A DNA stretch of 44,650 nucleotides from Ewingella americana (GTDB lineage: Bacteria > Pseudomonadota > Gammaproteobacteria > Enterobacterales > Enterobacteriaceae): assembly GCF_006438725.1 (NCBI RefSeq), contig NZ_RCZD01000022.1, positions 300 through 44,949 on the forward strand, in the 5' to 3' direction. The notes under the pieces are model-generated. The model searched no databases and was not told the DNA's origin. It worked only from the letters and a program-made list of their open reading frames with translations. Made by a program: the position numbers and the translations under genes. Below are positions 9,456-19,511 of the stretch, piece by piece. Position 1 is the first letter of the stretch; each line of letters opens with the position of its first letter.

Positions 9456-10445
9456 ATGGCTAAGCGCATTCAATTTTCCGCCACCGGCGGACCTGAAGTT
9501 TTGCAATATGTCGATTTCCAGCCACAAGACCCTGCCGCAGGCGAAGTACAGGTCGAAAACAAAGCCATAGGGATCAACTATATCGATACCTATATGCGCA
9601 GCGGTTTATACCCAACGGCTTCGTTACCGTCAGGTTTAGGGACTGAGGCGGCAGGTGTAGTGAGCAAAATAGGCAGTACGGTGACGGGGATTAAGGTCGG
9701 GGATCGCGTGGTATATGCGCAATCAGCACTCGGGGCATACAGCGAAATTCACAACGTGCCGCAGGAGAAGATCGCCCTGCTGCCCAACGCCATCAGTTTT
9801 GAACAAGCTGCGGCCTCCTTCCTGAAGGGCCTTACGGTCTATTATCTGCTGCGTTTGACACATAAAGTGAAGGCGGGAGAAACCTTCTTATTCCATGCCG
9901 CCGCCGGTGGCGTCGGGCTGATTGCCTGCCAGTGGGCCAAAGCGCTGGGTGCGAATCTCATCGGTACCGTCGGTTCGGATGAAAAAGCCGAACGCGCCAA
10001 ACAGGCCGGTGCCTGGGCCACCATTAATTATCAGAAAGAGGATATCGTCACACGCCTTAAAGAATTGACCGGTGGCGAGAAAGTCGGGCTGGTGTACGAT
10101 TCCGTCGGCAAAGATACCTTTGAGCGCTCGCTGGACAGTTTAAAACCACGCGGTTTACTGGTCAGTTTCGGCAATGCGTCGGGGCCGGTGAAAGATGTGG
10201 ATCTGGCCATTCTCAACAAGAAAGGTTCTCTGTTTGTGACCCGCCCGTCGCTGAACGGTTACGTCACCACCCGCGAAGAGCTGAAGACTGCCAGTGATGA
10301 ACTGTTCTCCATGATCGCCAGTGGCGCTATCAAAGTGGACGTCAGCGAAGCGCAGAAATTCCCGCTATCCGAAGCCAGACGCGCGCATGAAATGCTTGAA
10401 AGTCGCTCAACCCAAGGTTCAAGTCTGCTGATCCCGGGTAAGTAA
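9456..10445 (+). CDS. qorA: NADPH:quinone oxidoreductase (zeta-crystallin type)
   Basis: A 329-aa medium-chain dehydrogenase/reductase without the zinc ligands, as usual for quinone reductases. The N-terminal GroES-like domain contains GINYIDTYMRSGLYP and LPSGLGTEAAGVV. The Rossmann domain contains the nucleotide loop AAAGGVGLIACQWAKALG, and YDSVGKDTFERSLDSL follows. It should reduce quinones by one-electron transfer using NADPH in the cytoplasm. GAGGA precedes ATG 9456. It is divergent from dnaB as in E. coli and followed by a good terminator. Confidence 0.95.
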   Translation: MAKRIQFSATGGPEVLQYVDFQPQDPAAGEVQVENKAIGINYIDTYMRSGLYPTASLPSGLGTEAAGVVSKIGSTVTGIKVGDRVVYAQSALGAYSEIHNVPQEKIALLPNAISFEQAAASFLKGLTVYYLLRLTHKVKAGETFLFHAAAGGVGLIACQWAKALGANLIGTVGSDEKAERAKQAGAWATINYQKEDIVTRLKELTGGEKVGLVYDSVGKDTFERSLDSLKPRGLLVSFGNASGPVKDVDLAILNKKGSLFVTRPSLNGYVTTREELKTASDELFSMIASGAIKVDVSEAQKFPLSEARRAHEMLESRSTQGSSLLIPGK

Positions 10446-10453
10446 CAGATGCA

Positions 10454-10485
10454 AAAAGGGCCTCCATTTATATGGAAGCCCTTTT
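10454..10485 (+). terminator. qorA terminator
   Basis: AAAAGGGCCTCCA and TGGAAGCCCTTTT form a long stem with one mismatch around a TTTATA loop, ending in a T-run. Confidence 0.85.
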
Positions 10486-10829
10486 ATGCTGTCTGTTTCA
10501 GACGACCTCTGATCTCAGACGGGTACTGCTGTAGGGTACTGCAAGGTACATCCGAAGGGCGGTGTCACTTCAGCGACTATTGTATGCCTCATCGGACTTG
10601 ATGAATTCAGCGTGTGGTTCGTTGGCCACGTATTGAATTCATCCTAACAGTCACCCATGTTAAAAAATATGATTAATGTGGTTTCACCGCACATTCTGAG
10701 CCAGCATGTGATCGTTAGCACATAAGTAAAAGTTATAGATGTAACAATTACATTTTTATGTGCTCAAAAGTACATTAGTAATCGCCGTGATTTCATCAAG
10801 TTATGAAAAAGAGTTATTTGAGTCAATAA
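10486..10829. other. intergenic stretch with a long imperfect palindrome
   Basis: No credible gene is seen in these 344 bases between the qorA terminator and the pspG stop. At 10600-10643 there is a strong inverted repeat: 10-bp arms GATGAATTCA/TGAATTCATC with further GTGG/CCAC pairing inside. A nine-base direct repeat GGGTACTGC occurs twice near 10520-10542. The segment from 10740 to the pspG stop is AT-rich. It could encode a small RNA, but no Hfq-type T-run follows the hairpin. Confidence 0.5.
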
Positions 10830-11066
10830 TTATGGCAGACGGCGGCGGCGGTATTTCGGCTCATCAGGTTTAACAAATGTCCGGTAAATCCAGACGGCGA
10901 TCACCGCTAAAATCAGCCATGGCAACATTTTTATAACAATCACCAAAAATCCACCGAACATCATCAGAGCGAACGCTACCATCAGTGCAGCGATCATCCC
11001 CAGCAACGAAATTCCGGTCAGCATTAGCATAAAGAAAAAACCAAGCACAAAGAGAATTTCCAACAT
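10830..11066 (-). CDS. pspG: phage shock protein G
   Basis: A 78-aa inner-membrane protein almost entirely hydrophobic to residue 65 (about two to three transmembrane segments), then a basic tail. It aligns with E. coli PspG through MLEILFVLGFFFMLMLTG, SLLGMIAAL and KMLPWLILAV; the tail KPDEPKYRRR resembles the E. coli PKYQRY end. PspG is an effector of the phage-shock response to envelope stress. AAGGAG lies before ATG 11066. A sigma-54 promoter about 70 bases upstream matches PspF control. Confidence 0.93.
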   Translation of the reverse strand: MLEILFVLGFFFMLMLTGISLLGMIAALMVAFALMMFGGFLVIVIKMLPWLILAVIAVWIYRTFVKPDEPKYRRRRLP

Positions 11067-11136
11067 CGCGTGCTCCTTACAAACAGCGAGAAAACGGAAT
11101 CAGCCTGACGAATGCCATCTGAGATACATAGCTATT

Positions 11137-11151
11137 ACAAGAAATGTGCCA
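11137..11151 (-). promoter_or_regulatory. sigma-54 promoter of pspG
   Basis: On the minus strand TGGCAC-ATTTC-TTGT matches the -24/-12 consensus TGGCAC-N5-TTGC with correct spacing, differing only in the last base. It lies 70-85 bases upstream of the pspG start. Known family behaviour predicts dependence on PspF bound upstream and on IHF; I did not define those sites. Confidence 0.8.
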
Positions 11152-11261
11152 GAGTGGCAGGAAAGGTAATGCGATGAAAAACAAAGAAAATTATTGCCAC
11201 CCGCAAAATTATCAGATGGCAACATAGTAATGCAGACTAACTATTGGTGATATTCACTACT

Positions 11262-12290
11262 TCAAGCCTGGCTCATGGCCCTTTGCGGCTGAGTCACCCG
11301 TTGCAGCGCCTGCTCAACCACATCAACACCGGCCCCAGGCTTATGGGCGTTCTCGCTAAGATGACGACGCCACTGACGCGCACCCTGCACGCTCTGGAAA
11401 ATGCCCAGAATGTGGCGGGTCATGTGCCCAAGGTACGTGCCTTTCGCCAGTTCCGCTTCAATGTACGGATACATGGCGCGAATAATGTCCGGTGCGCTGC
11501 GCTGTGGCACATCGATACCAAACAGTTCACGGTCAACATTCAGCAACATGCCAGGATTCTGATAGGCTTCACGCCCAACCATCACGCCATCCATATGTTG
11601 CAGATGGGTTTTGGCCTCTTCCAGCGTTTTAATGCCGCCGTTGATGGCCATGGTGAGGTGCGGGAAATCTTTTTTCAGCTGATAAACACGCGGGTAATCC
11701 AGCGGCGGGATCTCACGGTTCTCTTTCGGGCTGAGGCCCGACAGCCAGGCTTTACGTGCATGGATGATGAAGGTATCGCAGCCACCATGCTCAGAAACCT
11801 GGCGGACGAAATCACAGAGGAATTCGTAGCTGTCCTGCTCGTCAATGCCGATCCGGGTTTTGACAGTGACCGGAATCGACACTACGTCGCGCATGGCTTT
11901 AATGCAGTCGCCTACCAGTGAAGCCTGCGCCATCAGGCAAGCGCCAAACATCCCATTTTGTACGCGATCCGACGGGCAGCCGACATTGAGATTGATCTCA
12001 TCATAACCGCGTGCTTCGGCCAGTTTGGCACACTGCGCGAGATCGGCCGGATTACTGCCGCCGAGCTGTAATGCCACCGGATGCTCGGCATCTCCAAAGC
12101 CCAGATAGTCGCCTTTACCATGGATGATCGCCCCCGTAGTAACCATTTCGGTATACAGCAGTGTCTGACCGGTCATCAGCCGGTGGAAATAGCGGCAATG
12201 ACGATCGGTCCAGTCCAACATCGGTGCAACGGAAAAACGTTGGGCGGAAAATGGCGTAGCATGAGTTTTGGCGTTTTGAGTTTCTGACAT
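11262..12290 (-). CDS. dusA: tRNA-dihydrouridine synthase A
   Basis: FMN- and NADPH-dependent enzyme that reduces U20/U20a in the D-loop of tRNA. 342 aa. The TIM barrel begins with [15 protein letters not shown]; catalytic Cys105 lies in [11 protein letters not shown]. Also present are [34 protein letters not shown] (split here by me into its conserved parts HARKAWL and SPKENR), INGGIK and [13 protein letters not shown] helical tRNA-binding domain follows from about residue 255. The first 15 residues are not conserved, so a shorter start is possible. It is divergent from zur as in E. coli. Confidence 0.96.
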   Translation of the reverse strand: MSETQNAKTHATPFSAQRFSVAPMLDWTDRHCRYFHRLMTGQTLLYTEMVTTGAIIHGKGDYLGFGDAEHPVALQLGGSNPADLAQCAKLAEARGYDEINLNVGCPSDRVQNGMFGACLMAQASLVGDCIKAMRDVVSIPVTVKTRIGIDEQDSYEFLCDFVRQVSEHGGCDTFIIHARKAWLSGLSPKENREIPPLDYPRVYQLKKDFPHLTMAINGGIKTLEEAKTHLQHMDGVMVGREAYQNPGMLLNVDRELFGIDVPQRSAPDIIRAMYPYIEAELAKGTYLGHMTRHILGIFQSVQGARQWRRHLSENAHKPGAGVDVVEQALQRVTQPQRAMSQA

Positions 12291-12550
12291 CGACCTGAAA
12301 TTCGCTGAAGGTGTGCGGGACGCTCCTTCCAGTCTTTTGACCGCAAGGAAGGTAATCGCTGATTATATCACAGAACAAAGATTCGGCATCCCGCCTTCCC
12401 TGGAGCCCGGTGAAACAACGGATCACAGGCGCTTGCCAAACGGTGGTCAATGAGTCGGCGCATAATTCGTCGATTCAACCGAAGCATGATAAAATCCGTC
12501 ATCGCCTTGTTCAACGCGTTAACCCAGCAGTGTACTCAGAGAACCTTTTT

Positions 12551-13060
12551 ATGACCCTGACTAACCCGGATCAATTACTCGTACAGGCTGAAAAACTCTG
12601 CCTGCAGCGCAATGTGCGCCTGACACCGCAGCGTCTTGAAGTGCTGCGACTGATGACGCAACAGCCCGGTGCTATCAGTGCCTACGATCTGCTGGATTTA
12701 CTGCGAGTCAGCGAGCCGCAGGCCAAGCCACCGACCGTTTACCGGGCACTGGATTTCCTGCTTGAACAGGGTTTTATCCATCGTGTCGAGTCAGCAAACA
12801 GCTACGTCTTATGCCATCATTTTGAAGAACCGAGTCATACTTCTGCCCTGTTTATCTGTGATCGATGCGGACTGGTGACAGAGAAAACCACCAACGGTAT
12901 CGAAGAGATACTGGCAAAACTGGCGTTTGATTCTGGTTTTGAACTGCGGCACTCCGTGGTTGAAGCCCATGGTTTATGTGGGGAATGTAAAGTGGTTGAA
13001 CTGTGTGACAGCCACGAACATTGCGAACATGACCACAGTATTGTCACTAAGAAGCGCTAG
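12551..13060 (+). CDS. zur: zinc uptake regulator Zur
   Basis: Fur-family repressor of zinc uptake genes, 169 aa from ATG 12551, where it aligns with E. coli Zur (QAEKLCLQRNVRLTPQRLEVLRLM). The N-terminal winged helix contains KPPTVYRALDFLLEQGF; the C-terminal dimer domain has structural zinc cysteines at Cys103/Cys106 (CDRC) and Cys143/Cys146 (CGEC) and sensory ligands such as His77, Cys88 and His96. The reading frame is open further upstream but the extension is unlike the family. The ribosome-binding site at the chosen start is weak (AGAG). The tail is rich in His and Cys (CDSHEHCEHDH). Confidence 0.95.
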   Translation: MTLTNPDQLLVQAEKLCLQRNVRLTPQRLEVLRLMTQQPGAISAYDLLDLLRVSEPQAKPPTVYRALDFLLEQGFIHRVESANSYVLCHHFEEPSHTSALFICDRCGLVTEKTTNGIEEILAKLAFDSGFELRHSVVEAHGLCGECKVVELCDSHEHCEHDHSIVTKKR

Positions 13061-13255
13061 GAACCGAGATGGGTTGTGTTTGGTTTTGCGAAATATTGAT
13101 GAGAAAGTTCGAACTGAAGTGAAAGCATAGTACAAGACAGGCGAGGTAGAATTAAGGTCGGTACGTCCTTGTACCGTACATCCCGAATGCATTCCCGGGT
13201 AGGAGCCGCACATATTTCAGGATGCATCACTGATGCGCAAAGGGGGAGATGCGAC

Positions 13256-13465
13256 TTACCAGTGATATTTGTTATCCGTTTCCCAGGACTTGAGTTCTTT
13301 TTCGGCTTCTTCTTTCTTATAGCCGTAACGCTCCTGGATCTTACCCACCAGCTGATCACGTTTCCCTTCCACCACCGTCAGGTCATCGTCAGTCAGCTTG
13401 CCCCATTTTTCTTTCACTTTACCTTTAAACTGCTTCCAGTTACCTTCGGTTTGGTCCTTATTCAT
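13256..13465 (-). CDS. yjbJ: CsbD-family stress protein YjbJ
   Basis: A 69-aa hydrophilic protein nearly identical in layout to E. coli YjbJ: MNKDQTEGNWKQFKGKVKEK, WGKLTDDDLTVVEGKRDQLV and GKIQERYGYKKEEAEKEL. E. coli YjbJ is a very abundant stationary-phase protein of unknown role. AGGAG lies nine bases before ATG 13465. The leader contains a perfect hairpin CGTGTT-N6-AACACG at 13499-13516. Between zur and this gene (13061-13255) I see no further gene, only a CGGTAC/GTACCG inverted repeat. Confidence 0.95.
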   Translation of the reverse strand: MNKDQTEGNWKQFKGKVKEKWGKLTDDDLTVVEGKRDQLVGKIQERYGYKKEEAEKELKSWETDNKYHW

Positions 13466-13647
13466 AACAAATTCTCCTATTACCTTGGGTTAGGTTGTCG
13501 TGTTTTTTGCAACACGCTAAGTGCTTACCACATGAATAAGAGTAGTTGAGAATTTGGTTTTCACCTCAAATAACAGGTGTGATCGCCATTATTAGGATTA
13601 ATCTAGAGTGGTAAATAGCGTTAACAGCGAAAGGTTTCACCTGCGGC

Positions 13648-13671
13648 AAAAACAAAAAGCAGTTTCACCGC
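13648..13671 (-). terminator. lexA terminator
   Basis: On the minus strand GCGGT-GAA-ACTGC is followed by TTTTTGTTTTTG, ten bases after the lexA stop. The stem is short (5 bp with one G-T pair) but the T-run is long. Confidence 0.55.
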
Positions 13672-13680
13672 CGGTTAAAA

Positions 13681-14289
13681 TTATATCCAGTCACCGTTGC
13701 GGATAACGCCAACCGCCAGACCTTCAATACTGAAGTTATGTTCACGCAGATCAACAACGATCGGTTCGAAATCGCTGTTCTCTGGCAAAAGCTGAACAAT
13801 GCTACCCTGTTTTTTCAGGCGCTTGACCGTCACTTCATCATCAATACGGGCAACAACCACCTGACCGTTCCGTACATCCTGCGTTTTATGCACGGCCAGC
13901 AAATCACCGTCGAGAATACCAATGTCACGCATTGACATACCACTAACGCGAAGCAGGAAGTCAGCGCTTGGTTTGAACATCGCAGGATCGACCTGGTAAT
14001 GCCCCTCAATGTGCTGCTGAGCCAGCAGAGGTTCACCCGCCGCGACGCGACCAATCAGTGGCAAACCTTCTTCTTCTTCCATCAACAAGCGAATGCCGCG
14101 AGAAGCACCAGAAACAATCTCTATGACGCCTTTGCGTTGCAGTGCTTTAAGGTGCTCTTCCGCCGCATTAGGTGAGCGGAAACCCAGCCGCGTAGCGATT
14201 TCAGCACGAGTGGGTGGCATACCGGTGGTGGCGATGTGATCGCGAATGAGGTCATAAACCTCTTGTTGTCTGACTGTTAAAGCTTTCAT
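13681..14289 (-). CDS. lexA: SOS repressor LexA
   Basis: Represses SOS genes until RecA-ssDNA stimulates its self-cleavage. 202 aa, identical in length to E. coli LexA. The N-terminal winged helix has [24 protein letters not shown] across residues 28-51; the cleavage site is Ala84-Gly85 in GRVAAGEP; the catalytic pair is Ser119 (SGMSM) and Lys156 (TVKRL). Two LexA boxes lie directly upstream, so it is autoregulated. In E. coli dinF follows in the same operon; here yjbJ comes next after 215 bases and no dinF is present. Confidence 0.98.
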   Translation of the reverse strand: MKALTVRQQEVYDLIRDHIATTGMPPTRAEIATRLGFRSPNAAEEHLKALQRKGVIEIVSGASRGIRLLMEEEEGLPLIGRVAAGEPLLAQQHIEGHYQVDPAMFKPSADFLLRVSGMSMRDIGILDGDLLAVHKTQDVRNGQVVVARIDDEVTVKRLKKQGSIVQLLPENSDFEPIVVDLREHNFSIEGLAVGVIRNGDWI

Positions 14290-14297
14290 CCCGCCCC

Positions 14298-14313
14298 CTG
14301 ATTGTTTATACAG
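14298..14313 (-). promoter_or_regulatory. LexA box, start-proximal
   Basis: CTGTATAAACAATCAG on the minus strand: a CTGT-N8-xCAG site with one departure from CTGT-N8-ACAG, nine bases from the lexA start. E. coli lexA also has an imperfect proximal box (CTGT-N8-CCAG). Confidence 0.85.
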
Positions 14314-14318
14314 TATTG

Positions 14319-14334
14319 CTGTGAGTATATACAG
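14319..14334 (-). promoter_or_regulatory. LexA box, start-distal
   Basis: CTGTATATACTCACAG on the minus strand is a perfect CTGT-N8-ACAG SOS box and the same sequence as in E. coli lexA. It overlaps the -10 element. Confidence 0.95.
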
Positions 14335-14352
14335 GTAACCCCGGAATGAAAA
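14324..14352 (-). promoter_or_regulatory. lexA promoter
   Basis: TTTTCA (14347-14352) and TATACT (14324-14329) on the minus strand are 17 bases apart. The -10 lies inside the distal LexA box, so LexA binding would block RNA polymerase. Confidence 0.7.
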
Positions 14353-14407
14353 CCTAAGAGTGAATAAAAACAGAAGCTAAAGTAAATTATGGAATCTGTA
14401 TTCCGCT

Positions 14408-14776
14408 TTAGAACCAACGTGGCCAAAACACGCTGACCCAAGTGAAAACCGCCAGTATAATCGTCAGCAGAACCGCCGCAGAACCGATGTCTTTGGCGCG
14501 TCCAGACAGCACGTGGAATTCTGGCCCGATACGATCGATAGCACATTCCACTGCGCTGTTTAATAATTCGACGATGATCACCAGCACCAGAACACCGACG
14601 AGCAGAATGCGTTCAATGCTGGTCACATCCAGAAAAAATGACAATATAATGAAAGGAATCACGCCGATCACTTCCTGGCGAAAAGCGGCTTCGTTTTTCC
14701 ATGCTGCGCTCAGGCCTTTTAGTGAAAAACCTGCAGCCTTCACGATGCGGATCAACCCGGTAGATTCATTTTTCAT
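14408..14776 (-). CDS. dgkA: diacylglycerol kinase
   Basis: Small trimeric inner-membrane kinase that phosphorylates diacylglycerol with ATP, recycling the lipid left by membrane-derived-oligosaccharide synthesis. 122 aa, as in E. coli. The cytoplasmic amphipathic start ([21 protein letters not shown]) is followed by three transmembrane helices. The conserved motif is [13 protein letters not shown] with [12 protein letters not shown] after it; the Glu residues of NEAAFRQE and VELLNSA are the metal/catalytic ones in the family. It is divergent from plsB, as in E. coli, so phosphatidate recycling and synthesis genes share a 165-base control region. Confidence 0.96.
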   Translation of the reverse strand: MKNESTGLIRIVKAAGFSLKGLSAAWKNEAAFRQEVIGVIPFIILSFFLDVTSIERILLVGVLVLVIIVELLNSAVECAIDRIGPEFHVLSGRAKDIGSAAVLLTIILAVFTWVSVFWPRWF

Positions 14777-14941
14777 ATGCTATTCGTCTTAACGGAAAAG
14801 TTGCGGCATTTTATACTTAAAAGCCCTCAGGTTGCAGCAAGCACAGCGGCAGTCTCAAGGACGCAGAGTATCACCACAGACCGCGTACCCACTTTCTGGT
14901 ATCCTTGCGGCGAATTGCTAACAAAGAGGCTTCACGTTTTT

Positions 14942-17422
14942 ATGTCAGGTTGGCGTAGACTTTATTATACCTTATTGAATTTACCGCTGAAATTGCTGGT
15001 AAAGAGCAAGGTCATTCCGACAGATCCGGTTACCGAGTTGCGCTTAGATCCAACGCGGCCGATCCTGTACGTTTTGCCTTATCATTCGAAGACAGATTTA
15101 CTGACGCTTCGCACCCAGTGCCTGGCGCAGAATCTGCCTGATCCCCTTATTCCATTGGAAATTGACGGCGTTCAACTGCCGAGTCACGTTTTCATCGCTG
15201 AAGGACCACGTGTATTTACGTATTACACGCCGAAACTTGAGTCGATAAAGCTGTTCCATGACTATCTGGATTTACATCGCAACAACCCGCAACTGGACAT
15301 TCAAATGTTACCTGTCTCGGTAATGTTTGGCCGTGCGCCAGGCCGCGAAGGGCAAGAAACACCGCATCTGCGTGTACTAAACGGAGTGCAAAAATTCTTT
15401 GCCGTTTTGTGGCTGGGCCGCGACAGTTTCGTGCGCTTCTCCAATACCGTGTCGCTGCGCTATATGGCTACCGAACACGGCACGGATAAGACCATCGCTC
15501 AAAAACTGGCACGGGTTGCGCGTATGCACTTCTCGCGCCAGCGTTTAGCGGCGGTTGGCCCACGCCTGCCGGTGCGTCAGGACCTGTTCAATAAATTGCT
15601 GGCGTCCAAAGCCATTGAGAAAGCCATTGAAGACGAAGCGCGTAGCAAGAAGATTTCCCACGAAAAAGCCCAGCAAAACGCCATTGCATTGATGGAAGAG
15701 ATCGCTGCTGATTTCTCCTATGAGGCCGTGCGCCTGTCCGATCGTGTATTAAGCTGGACGTGGAACCGTCTGTATAAAGGCATCAACGTCAATAACGCCG
15801 AACGCGTGCGTCAGCTCGCGCTGGATGGCCAGGAAATTGTCTATGTACCCTGCCACCGCAGCCACATGGACTATTTACTGCTCTCTTACGTGCTTTACCA
15901 CCAGGGTCTGGTGCCGCCGCATATCGCCGCCGGGATCAATCTGAATTTCTGGCCAGCCGGTCCGATTTTCCGCCGCCTGGGTGCGTTCTTTATTCGTCGA
16001 ACGTTCAAGGGCAATAAGCTGTATTCGACGGTATTTCGTGAATATCTCGGCGAGCTGTTTACCCGTGGCTATTCGGTTGAATACTTTGTTGAAGGCGGCC
16101 GCTCACGTACCGGACGTTTACTTGAACCAAAAACAGGCACGCTGGCGATGACCATCCAGGCCATGCTGCGCGGCGGTTCACGACCGATCACGCTGGTGCC
16201 GATTTACATCGGTTATGAGCACGTGATGGAAGTCGGTACTTACGCAAAAGAGCTACGCGGCGCGACAAAAGAGAAAGAGAGCTTTATGCAGATGATCAAC
16301 GGATTGCGTAAGCTGCGCAACCTTGGTCAGGGCTATGTTAACTTTGGTGAGCCGCTGCATCTGACCACTTACCTCAACCAGAATGTGCCTACATGGCGTG
16401 AGGCTATCGACCCTATCGAAGCGCACCGTCCAAGCTGGCTAACACCAACAGTGCAGGATCTGGCGGACAAGATCATGGTACGCATCAATAATTCTGCTGC
16501 TGCCAATGCGATGAACCTGTGCTGCACGGCGCTTTTAGCCTCGCGTCAGCGGTCACTAACCCGCGAACAGCTGACCGAACAGCTCGACTGCTATCTGCAG
16601 TTACTGCGCAATGTGCCTTATACCGCTGATTCCACCGTGCCGGGCCTGACGTCTGATCAGCTTCTCGACCACGCGCTGAACATGAATAAGTTCGAAGTAG
16701 AGAAAGACAATATTGGTGACATTATCATTCTGCCACGTGAACAGGCTGTATTGATGACGTATTACCGTAACAATATTCATCATCTACTGGTGTTGCCGTC
16801 GCTGATTTGCAGCATCATCATGCACCACCGCTCAGTGACCAGCGCAGAATTACTGCGTCAGGTCGCACTGATCTTCCCGATGATGAAAGCCGAGCTGTTC
16901 ATGCACTACAGCAAAGAAGAGCTGCCGACAGTGCTTGAGGTACTTTGTACAGAGCTGGCGCGTCAGGGACTTATCAAGCTTGATGGTGAAATGCTGTCGC
17001 TTAATCCTGCGCGTATCCGTCCGTTGCAACTGCTGGCAGCCGGTGTGCGTGAAACCCTGCAACGCTATGCCATCACCCTCTCTTTACTTAGCAATAACCC
17101 AAGCATCAGCCGCGGTGCGCTGGAGAAAGAGAGCCGCATCATGGCTCAGCGTCTGTCGGTGTTACACGGAATTAATGCGCCAGAGTTCTTCGACAAAGCG
17201 GTGTTTACCACGCTGGTCGGCACGTTGCGCGCAGAGGGCTATATCAATGACATCGGTGATGCAATCCCTGAACATACCCGGGAAATCTACACCATCCTCA
17301 GTGATTTAATGACCCCGGAAATCAAGCTGACGATCGAAAGCGCAGGCATGCCGTCTGAACTTCCACAGCCTTCCGTACCGCCTGCAGAACCCAAAGTGGA
17401 TGTACGGGATACCGATCATTAA
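14942..17422 (+). CDS. plsB: glycerol-3-phosphate 1-O-acyltransferase
   Basis: First step of phospholipid synthesis at the inner membrane: acylation of glycerol-3-phosphate from acyl-ACP or acyl-CoA. 826 aa (E. coli 807). The start at ATG 14942 gives [16 protein letters not shown], matching the family; the open frame further upstream is not conserved. The acyltransferase core has the catalytic HX4D motif HRSHMD at 305-310, the glycerol-phosphate-binding block [14 protein letters not shown], the EGGRSRTGR block and the [10 protein letters not shown] block. The difference in length from E. coli is mainly at the C-terminus, which ends in a Pro-rich tail. The ribosome-binding site AGAGG is unusually far (12 bases) from the start. 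Confidence 0.97.
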   Translation: MSGWRRLYYTLLNLPLKLLVKSKVIPTDPVTELRLDPTRPILYVLPYHSKTDLLTLRTQCLAQNLPDPLIPLEIDGVQLPSHVFIAEGPRVFTYYTPKLESIKLFHDYLDLHRNNPQLDIQMLPVSVMFGRAPGREGQETPHLRVLNGVQKFFAVLWLGRDSFVRFSNTVSLRYMATEHGTDKTIAQKLARVARMHFSRQRLAAVGPRLPVRQDLFNKLLASKAIEKAIEDEARSKKISHEKAQQNAIALMEEIAADFSYEAVRLSDRVLSWTWNRLYKGINVNNAERVRQLALDGQEIVYVPCHRSHMDYLLLSYVLYHQGLVPPHIAAGINLNFWPAGPIFRRLGAFFIRRTFKGNKLYSTVFREYLGELFTRGYSVEYFVEGGRSRTGRLLEPKTGTLAMTIQAMLRGGSRPITLVPIYIGYEHVMEVGTYAKELRGATKEKESFMQMINGLRKLRNLGQGYVNFGEPLHLTTYLNQNVPTWREAIDPIEAHRPSWLTPTVQDLADKIMVRINNSAAANAMNLCCTALLASRQRSLTREQLTEQLDCYLQLLRNVPYTADSTVPGLTSDQLLDHALNMNKFEVEKDNIGDIIILPREQAVLMTYYRNNIHHLLVLPSLICSIIMHHRSVTSAELLRQVALIFPMMKAELFMHYSKEELPTVLEVLCTELARQGLIKLDGEMLSLNPARIRPLQLLAAGVRETLQRYAITLSLLSNNPSISRGALEKESRIMAQRLSVLHGINAPEFFDKAVFTTLVGTLRAEGYINDIGDAIPEHTREIYTILSDLMTPEIKLTIESAGMPSELPQPSVPPAEPKVDVRDTDH

Positions 17423-17467
17423 TTGTCCTCATCTGCGGGTTAACTGAATACGTTAATGACACGAATA

Positions 17468-17507
17468 AAAACGCCCGGATCTTTTACAGAGATCCGGGCG
17501 TTTTTTT
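17468..17507. terminator. bidirectional terminator between plsB and ubiA
   Basis: ACGCCCGGATCT and AGATCCGGGCGT form a perfect stem, with A-run before and T7 after, so it works for plsB on the plus strand and for the convergent ubiA on the minus strand. Confidence 0.95.
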
Positions 17508-17531
17508 AGATATTGAGGAATGATAAGAATG

Positions 17532-18443
17532 TCAGAAACTGAAGTTTGACAGGCTCATCAAGATGCCAAGGAACAGTACCAGCCCGACATAATTATTCTG
17601 CCGGAAGGCGAGGAAACACGCATCCCGATCGCGTTTGGCGGTAAGCTTATGTTGATGCGCAAACAGTGCAGCCGCCAACAGCAACGACCAGTAAAACGGG
17701 GCGCCGAGATGTGACAAATACCCAACCGCAGCCATCAGCATCAGCATAATTAATTGCAGAATACCGTTGATCAGATTATCAAAACGCCCAAACAGGATCG
17801 CCGTCGACTTGATGCCTATTTTCAAATCATCGTCTCGATCGACCATGGCGTATTGCGTGTCGTAGGCCACAGTCCAGCAGATATTGGCAGCAAATAACAG
17901 CCAGCAACTGAGCGGTACCGCTTCACTTACTGCCGCGTAGGCCATCGGGATTGCCCAGCCAAAAGCGGCACCCAGCACGACCTGTGGCAAATTGCTGACG
18001 CGCTTAACGAAGGGGTAAACCCACGCCAGTGCTAGCGCCGCCAGCGACAGCAGAATAGTCATGCGGTTGAGGGTCAATACCAGCAGGAAAGAGGCCAGCA
18101 CCAGCCCGACAAACAGAATTTTGGCCTGTTTACTGCTGATAGCACCGCTAGGCAGAGGGCGGTTGGCCGTGCGCTTCACATGACCATCGAACTTACGGTC
18201 AGCGTAATCGTTAACGACGCAGCCAGCTGCACGCATAAAGAACACGCCCAGCACGAAGACCAGCATAATTTTCAGCGATGGCATACCGCCACCGGACAAC
18301 CATAACGCCCACAGCGTGGGCCACAGCAGCAGCAGAGACCCAATGGGTTTATCAATGCGCATCAGACGACAGTAATCCCGCCAATGGCCCTGAGAAAAGC
18401 TCACAGACACCTTTTGCTTCCCTTGTTGCTTTGCCTGACTCAT
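17532..18443 (-). CDS. ubiA: 4-hydroxybenzoate octaprenyltransferase
   Basis: Integral membrane prenyltransferase that attaches the polyprenyl tail to 4-hydroxybenzoate in ubiquinone synthesis. 303 aa (E. coli 290) with an N-terminal extension of about 13 residues. The two Asp-rich Mg/diphosphate motifs are [11 protein letters not shown] and [19 protein letters not shown] and hydrophobic helices fill the rest. Its ATG overlaps the ubiC stop codon (ATGA), so translation is coupled to ubiC, whose product is the substrate of this enzyme. Confidence 0.97.
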   Translation of the reverse strand: MSQAKQQGKQKVSVSFSQGHWRDYCRLMRIDKPIGSLLLLWPTLWALWLSGGGMPSLKIMLVFVLGVFFMRAAGCVVNDYADRKFDGHVKRTANRPLPSGAISSKQAKILFVGLVLASFLLVLTLNRMTILLSLAALALAWVYPFVKRVSNLPQVVLGAAFGWAIPMAYAAVSEAVPLSCWLLFAANICWTVAYDTQYAMVDRDDDLKIGIKSTAILFGRFDNLINGILQLIMLMLMAAVGYLSHLGAPFYWSLLLAAALFAHQHKLTAKRDRDACFLAFRQNNYVGLVLFLGILMSLSNFSF

Positions 18444-18979
18444 CTGTTCTGCACCTTATTTTCGGGGCGGTGGATCGGAGATTCAGGCAGGAAAATTTCG
18501 GTCAGCAGCAGCGGCTTGTCGGAAAGGCGCAGCCGCGAACGCCGAGCCCACAGATCACCTTGTTCATGTTGTAGCTGACCGAGGTGAATATAATCGCGGG
18601 TCAGCGTATTACCGCTGAAAAGGTAGCGGCCAAGTGGCACGGTGCCGAGATCCACCAGCGCCAGATCCGGCCCGGTTAATGTCTCTTCCGGGATCACCGT
18701 GCGGCCCAGCAACCATGCCGCGTCATCGCCAAACAACACCACTTCGCGCACCCAGTAGCGCGCGCTTTCTGGTAGTTGCTGGGCTTCGCTCTCGCCCAGC
18801 TCCTCACGGCTGACAAAGCATTCGCGTTTGGGCTGAACCGTAACGGTCACACCCTGCTTTTCAAAACGGCGGGTCATAGAGCCCATTTCCATCAGCCAGT
18901 CAGCAACGTCGGCAGGAACATCTTGCGGATCGTCAAACCAGTGAATCGGTGGCTGTGCGGGGGAATGAGACTCAGACAT
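18440..18979 (-). CDS. ubiC: chorismate pyruvate-lyase
   Basis: Converts chorismate to 4-hydroxybenzoate and pyruvate, the first committed step of ubiquinone synthesis; cytoplasmic. 179 aa from ATG 18979 (E. coli 165), chosen because GGAG lies six bases upstream and because the upstream in-frame residues are not conserved. Family landmarks are [19 protein letters not shown] (catalytic Arg), [36 protein letters not shown] (catalytic Glu) and IFLPESP. The C-terminus is a little longer than in E. coli. First gene of the ubiCA operon. Confidence 0.95.
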   Translation of the reverse strand: MSESHSPAQPPIHWFDDPQDVPADVADWLMEMGSMTRRFEKQGVTVTVQPKRECFVSREELGESEAQQLPESARYWVREVVLFGDDAAWLLGRTVIPEETLTGPDLALVDLGTVPLGRYLFSGNTLTRDYIHLGQLQHEQGDLWARRSRLRLSDKPLLLTEIFLPESPIHRPENKVQNR

Positions 18980-19079
18980 TACGAACTCCGTGACGGGGAG
19001 ATATTGATCTCCCCTATTAATCATCAGCCTCGCATTCTAACGCAGAATACGCCAGCAGCAACCGGCTTGCAGAAGGCAT

Positions 19080-19487
19080 TTACTCGCGGCGCAGGCGTTC
19101 ACTGTTTGCCAGAAACAGCGTGACCACCAGCACCAGGATTGCACAAGCGTAAACCAGTGTGTCATAAGGGCTTTTGTGGTCGACAATAATCAGGCGAATG
19201 ATCGCCGTGATACCGATATAAATAAAGTAGCGCAACGGAAAGTGATAACCCGATGAAAAGTATTTAACAATCAGCGCGATAAACTCAAAGTATAAAAAGT
19301 AAATCACGATACCTTCAATCAATAAGTAGGACGATGATTGGTCATTATTGACGAATAACACCAAAGCCAAATGGTAGGTTTCCCGGCCTAAAAACAGCAT
19401 TAGGATCGCCGCCAGCCCCAATAAAAATACATTCAAAATTCGCTGCATGACGACGGAAATCATCGTTGCGCGTTTAGATCCAGCCAT
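19080..19487 (-). CDS. psiE: phosphate-starvation-inducible protein PsiE
   Basis: A 135-aa inner-membrane protein with four predicted transmembrane helices, aligning with E. coli PsiE in [48 protein letters not shown] and DHKSPYDTL. Its function is unknown; the E. coli gene is induced by phosphate starvation through PhoB and repressed by cAMP-CRP. I chose ATG 19487, which gives a length like E. coli (136 aa), over the GTG nine bases upstream. A good Pho box promoter lies upstream. Confidence 0.92.
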   Translation of the reverse strand: MAGSKRATMISVVMQRILNVFLLGLAAILMLFLGRETYHLALVLFVNNDQSSSYLLIEGIVIYFLYFEFIALIVKYFSSGYHFPLRYFIYIGITAIIRLIIVDHKSPYDTLVYACAILVLVVTLFLANSERLRRE

Positions 19488-19511
19488 GTGATCCACGTCC
19501 CATTTTTGTTA

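Noticed and set aside
14777-14941. N-terminal extension of plsB by 55 codons
   Set aside because: Not conserved in the family; it runs through the divergent dgkA-plsB promoter region, and the known PlsB start aligns at 14942.
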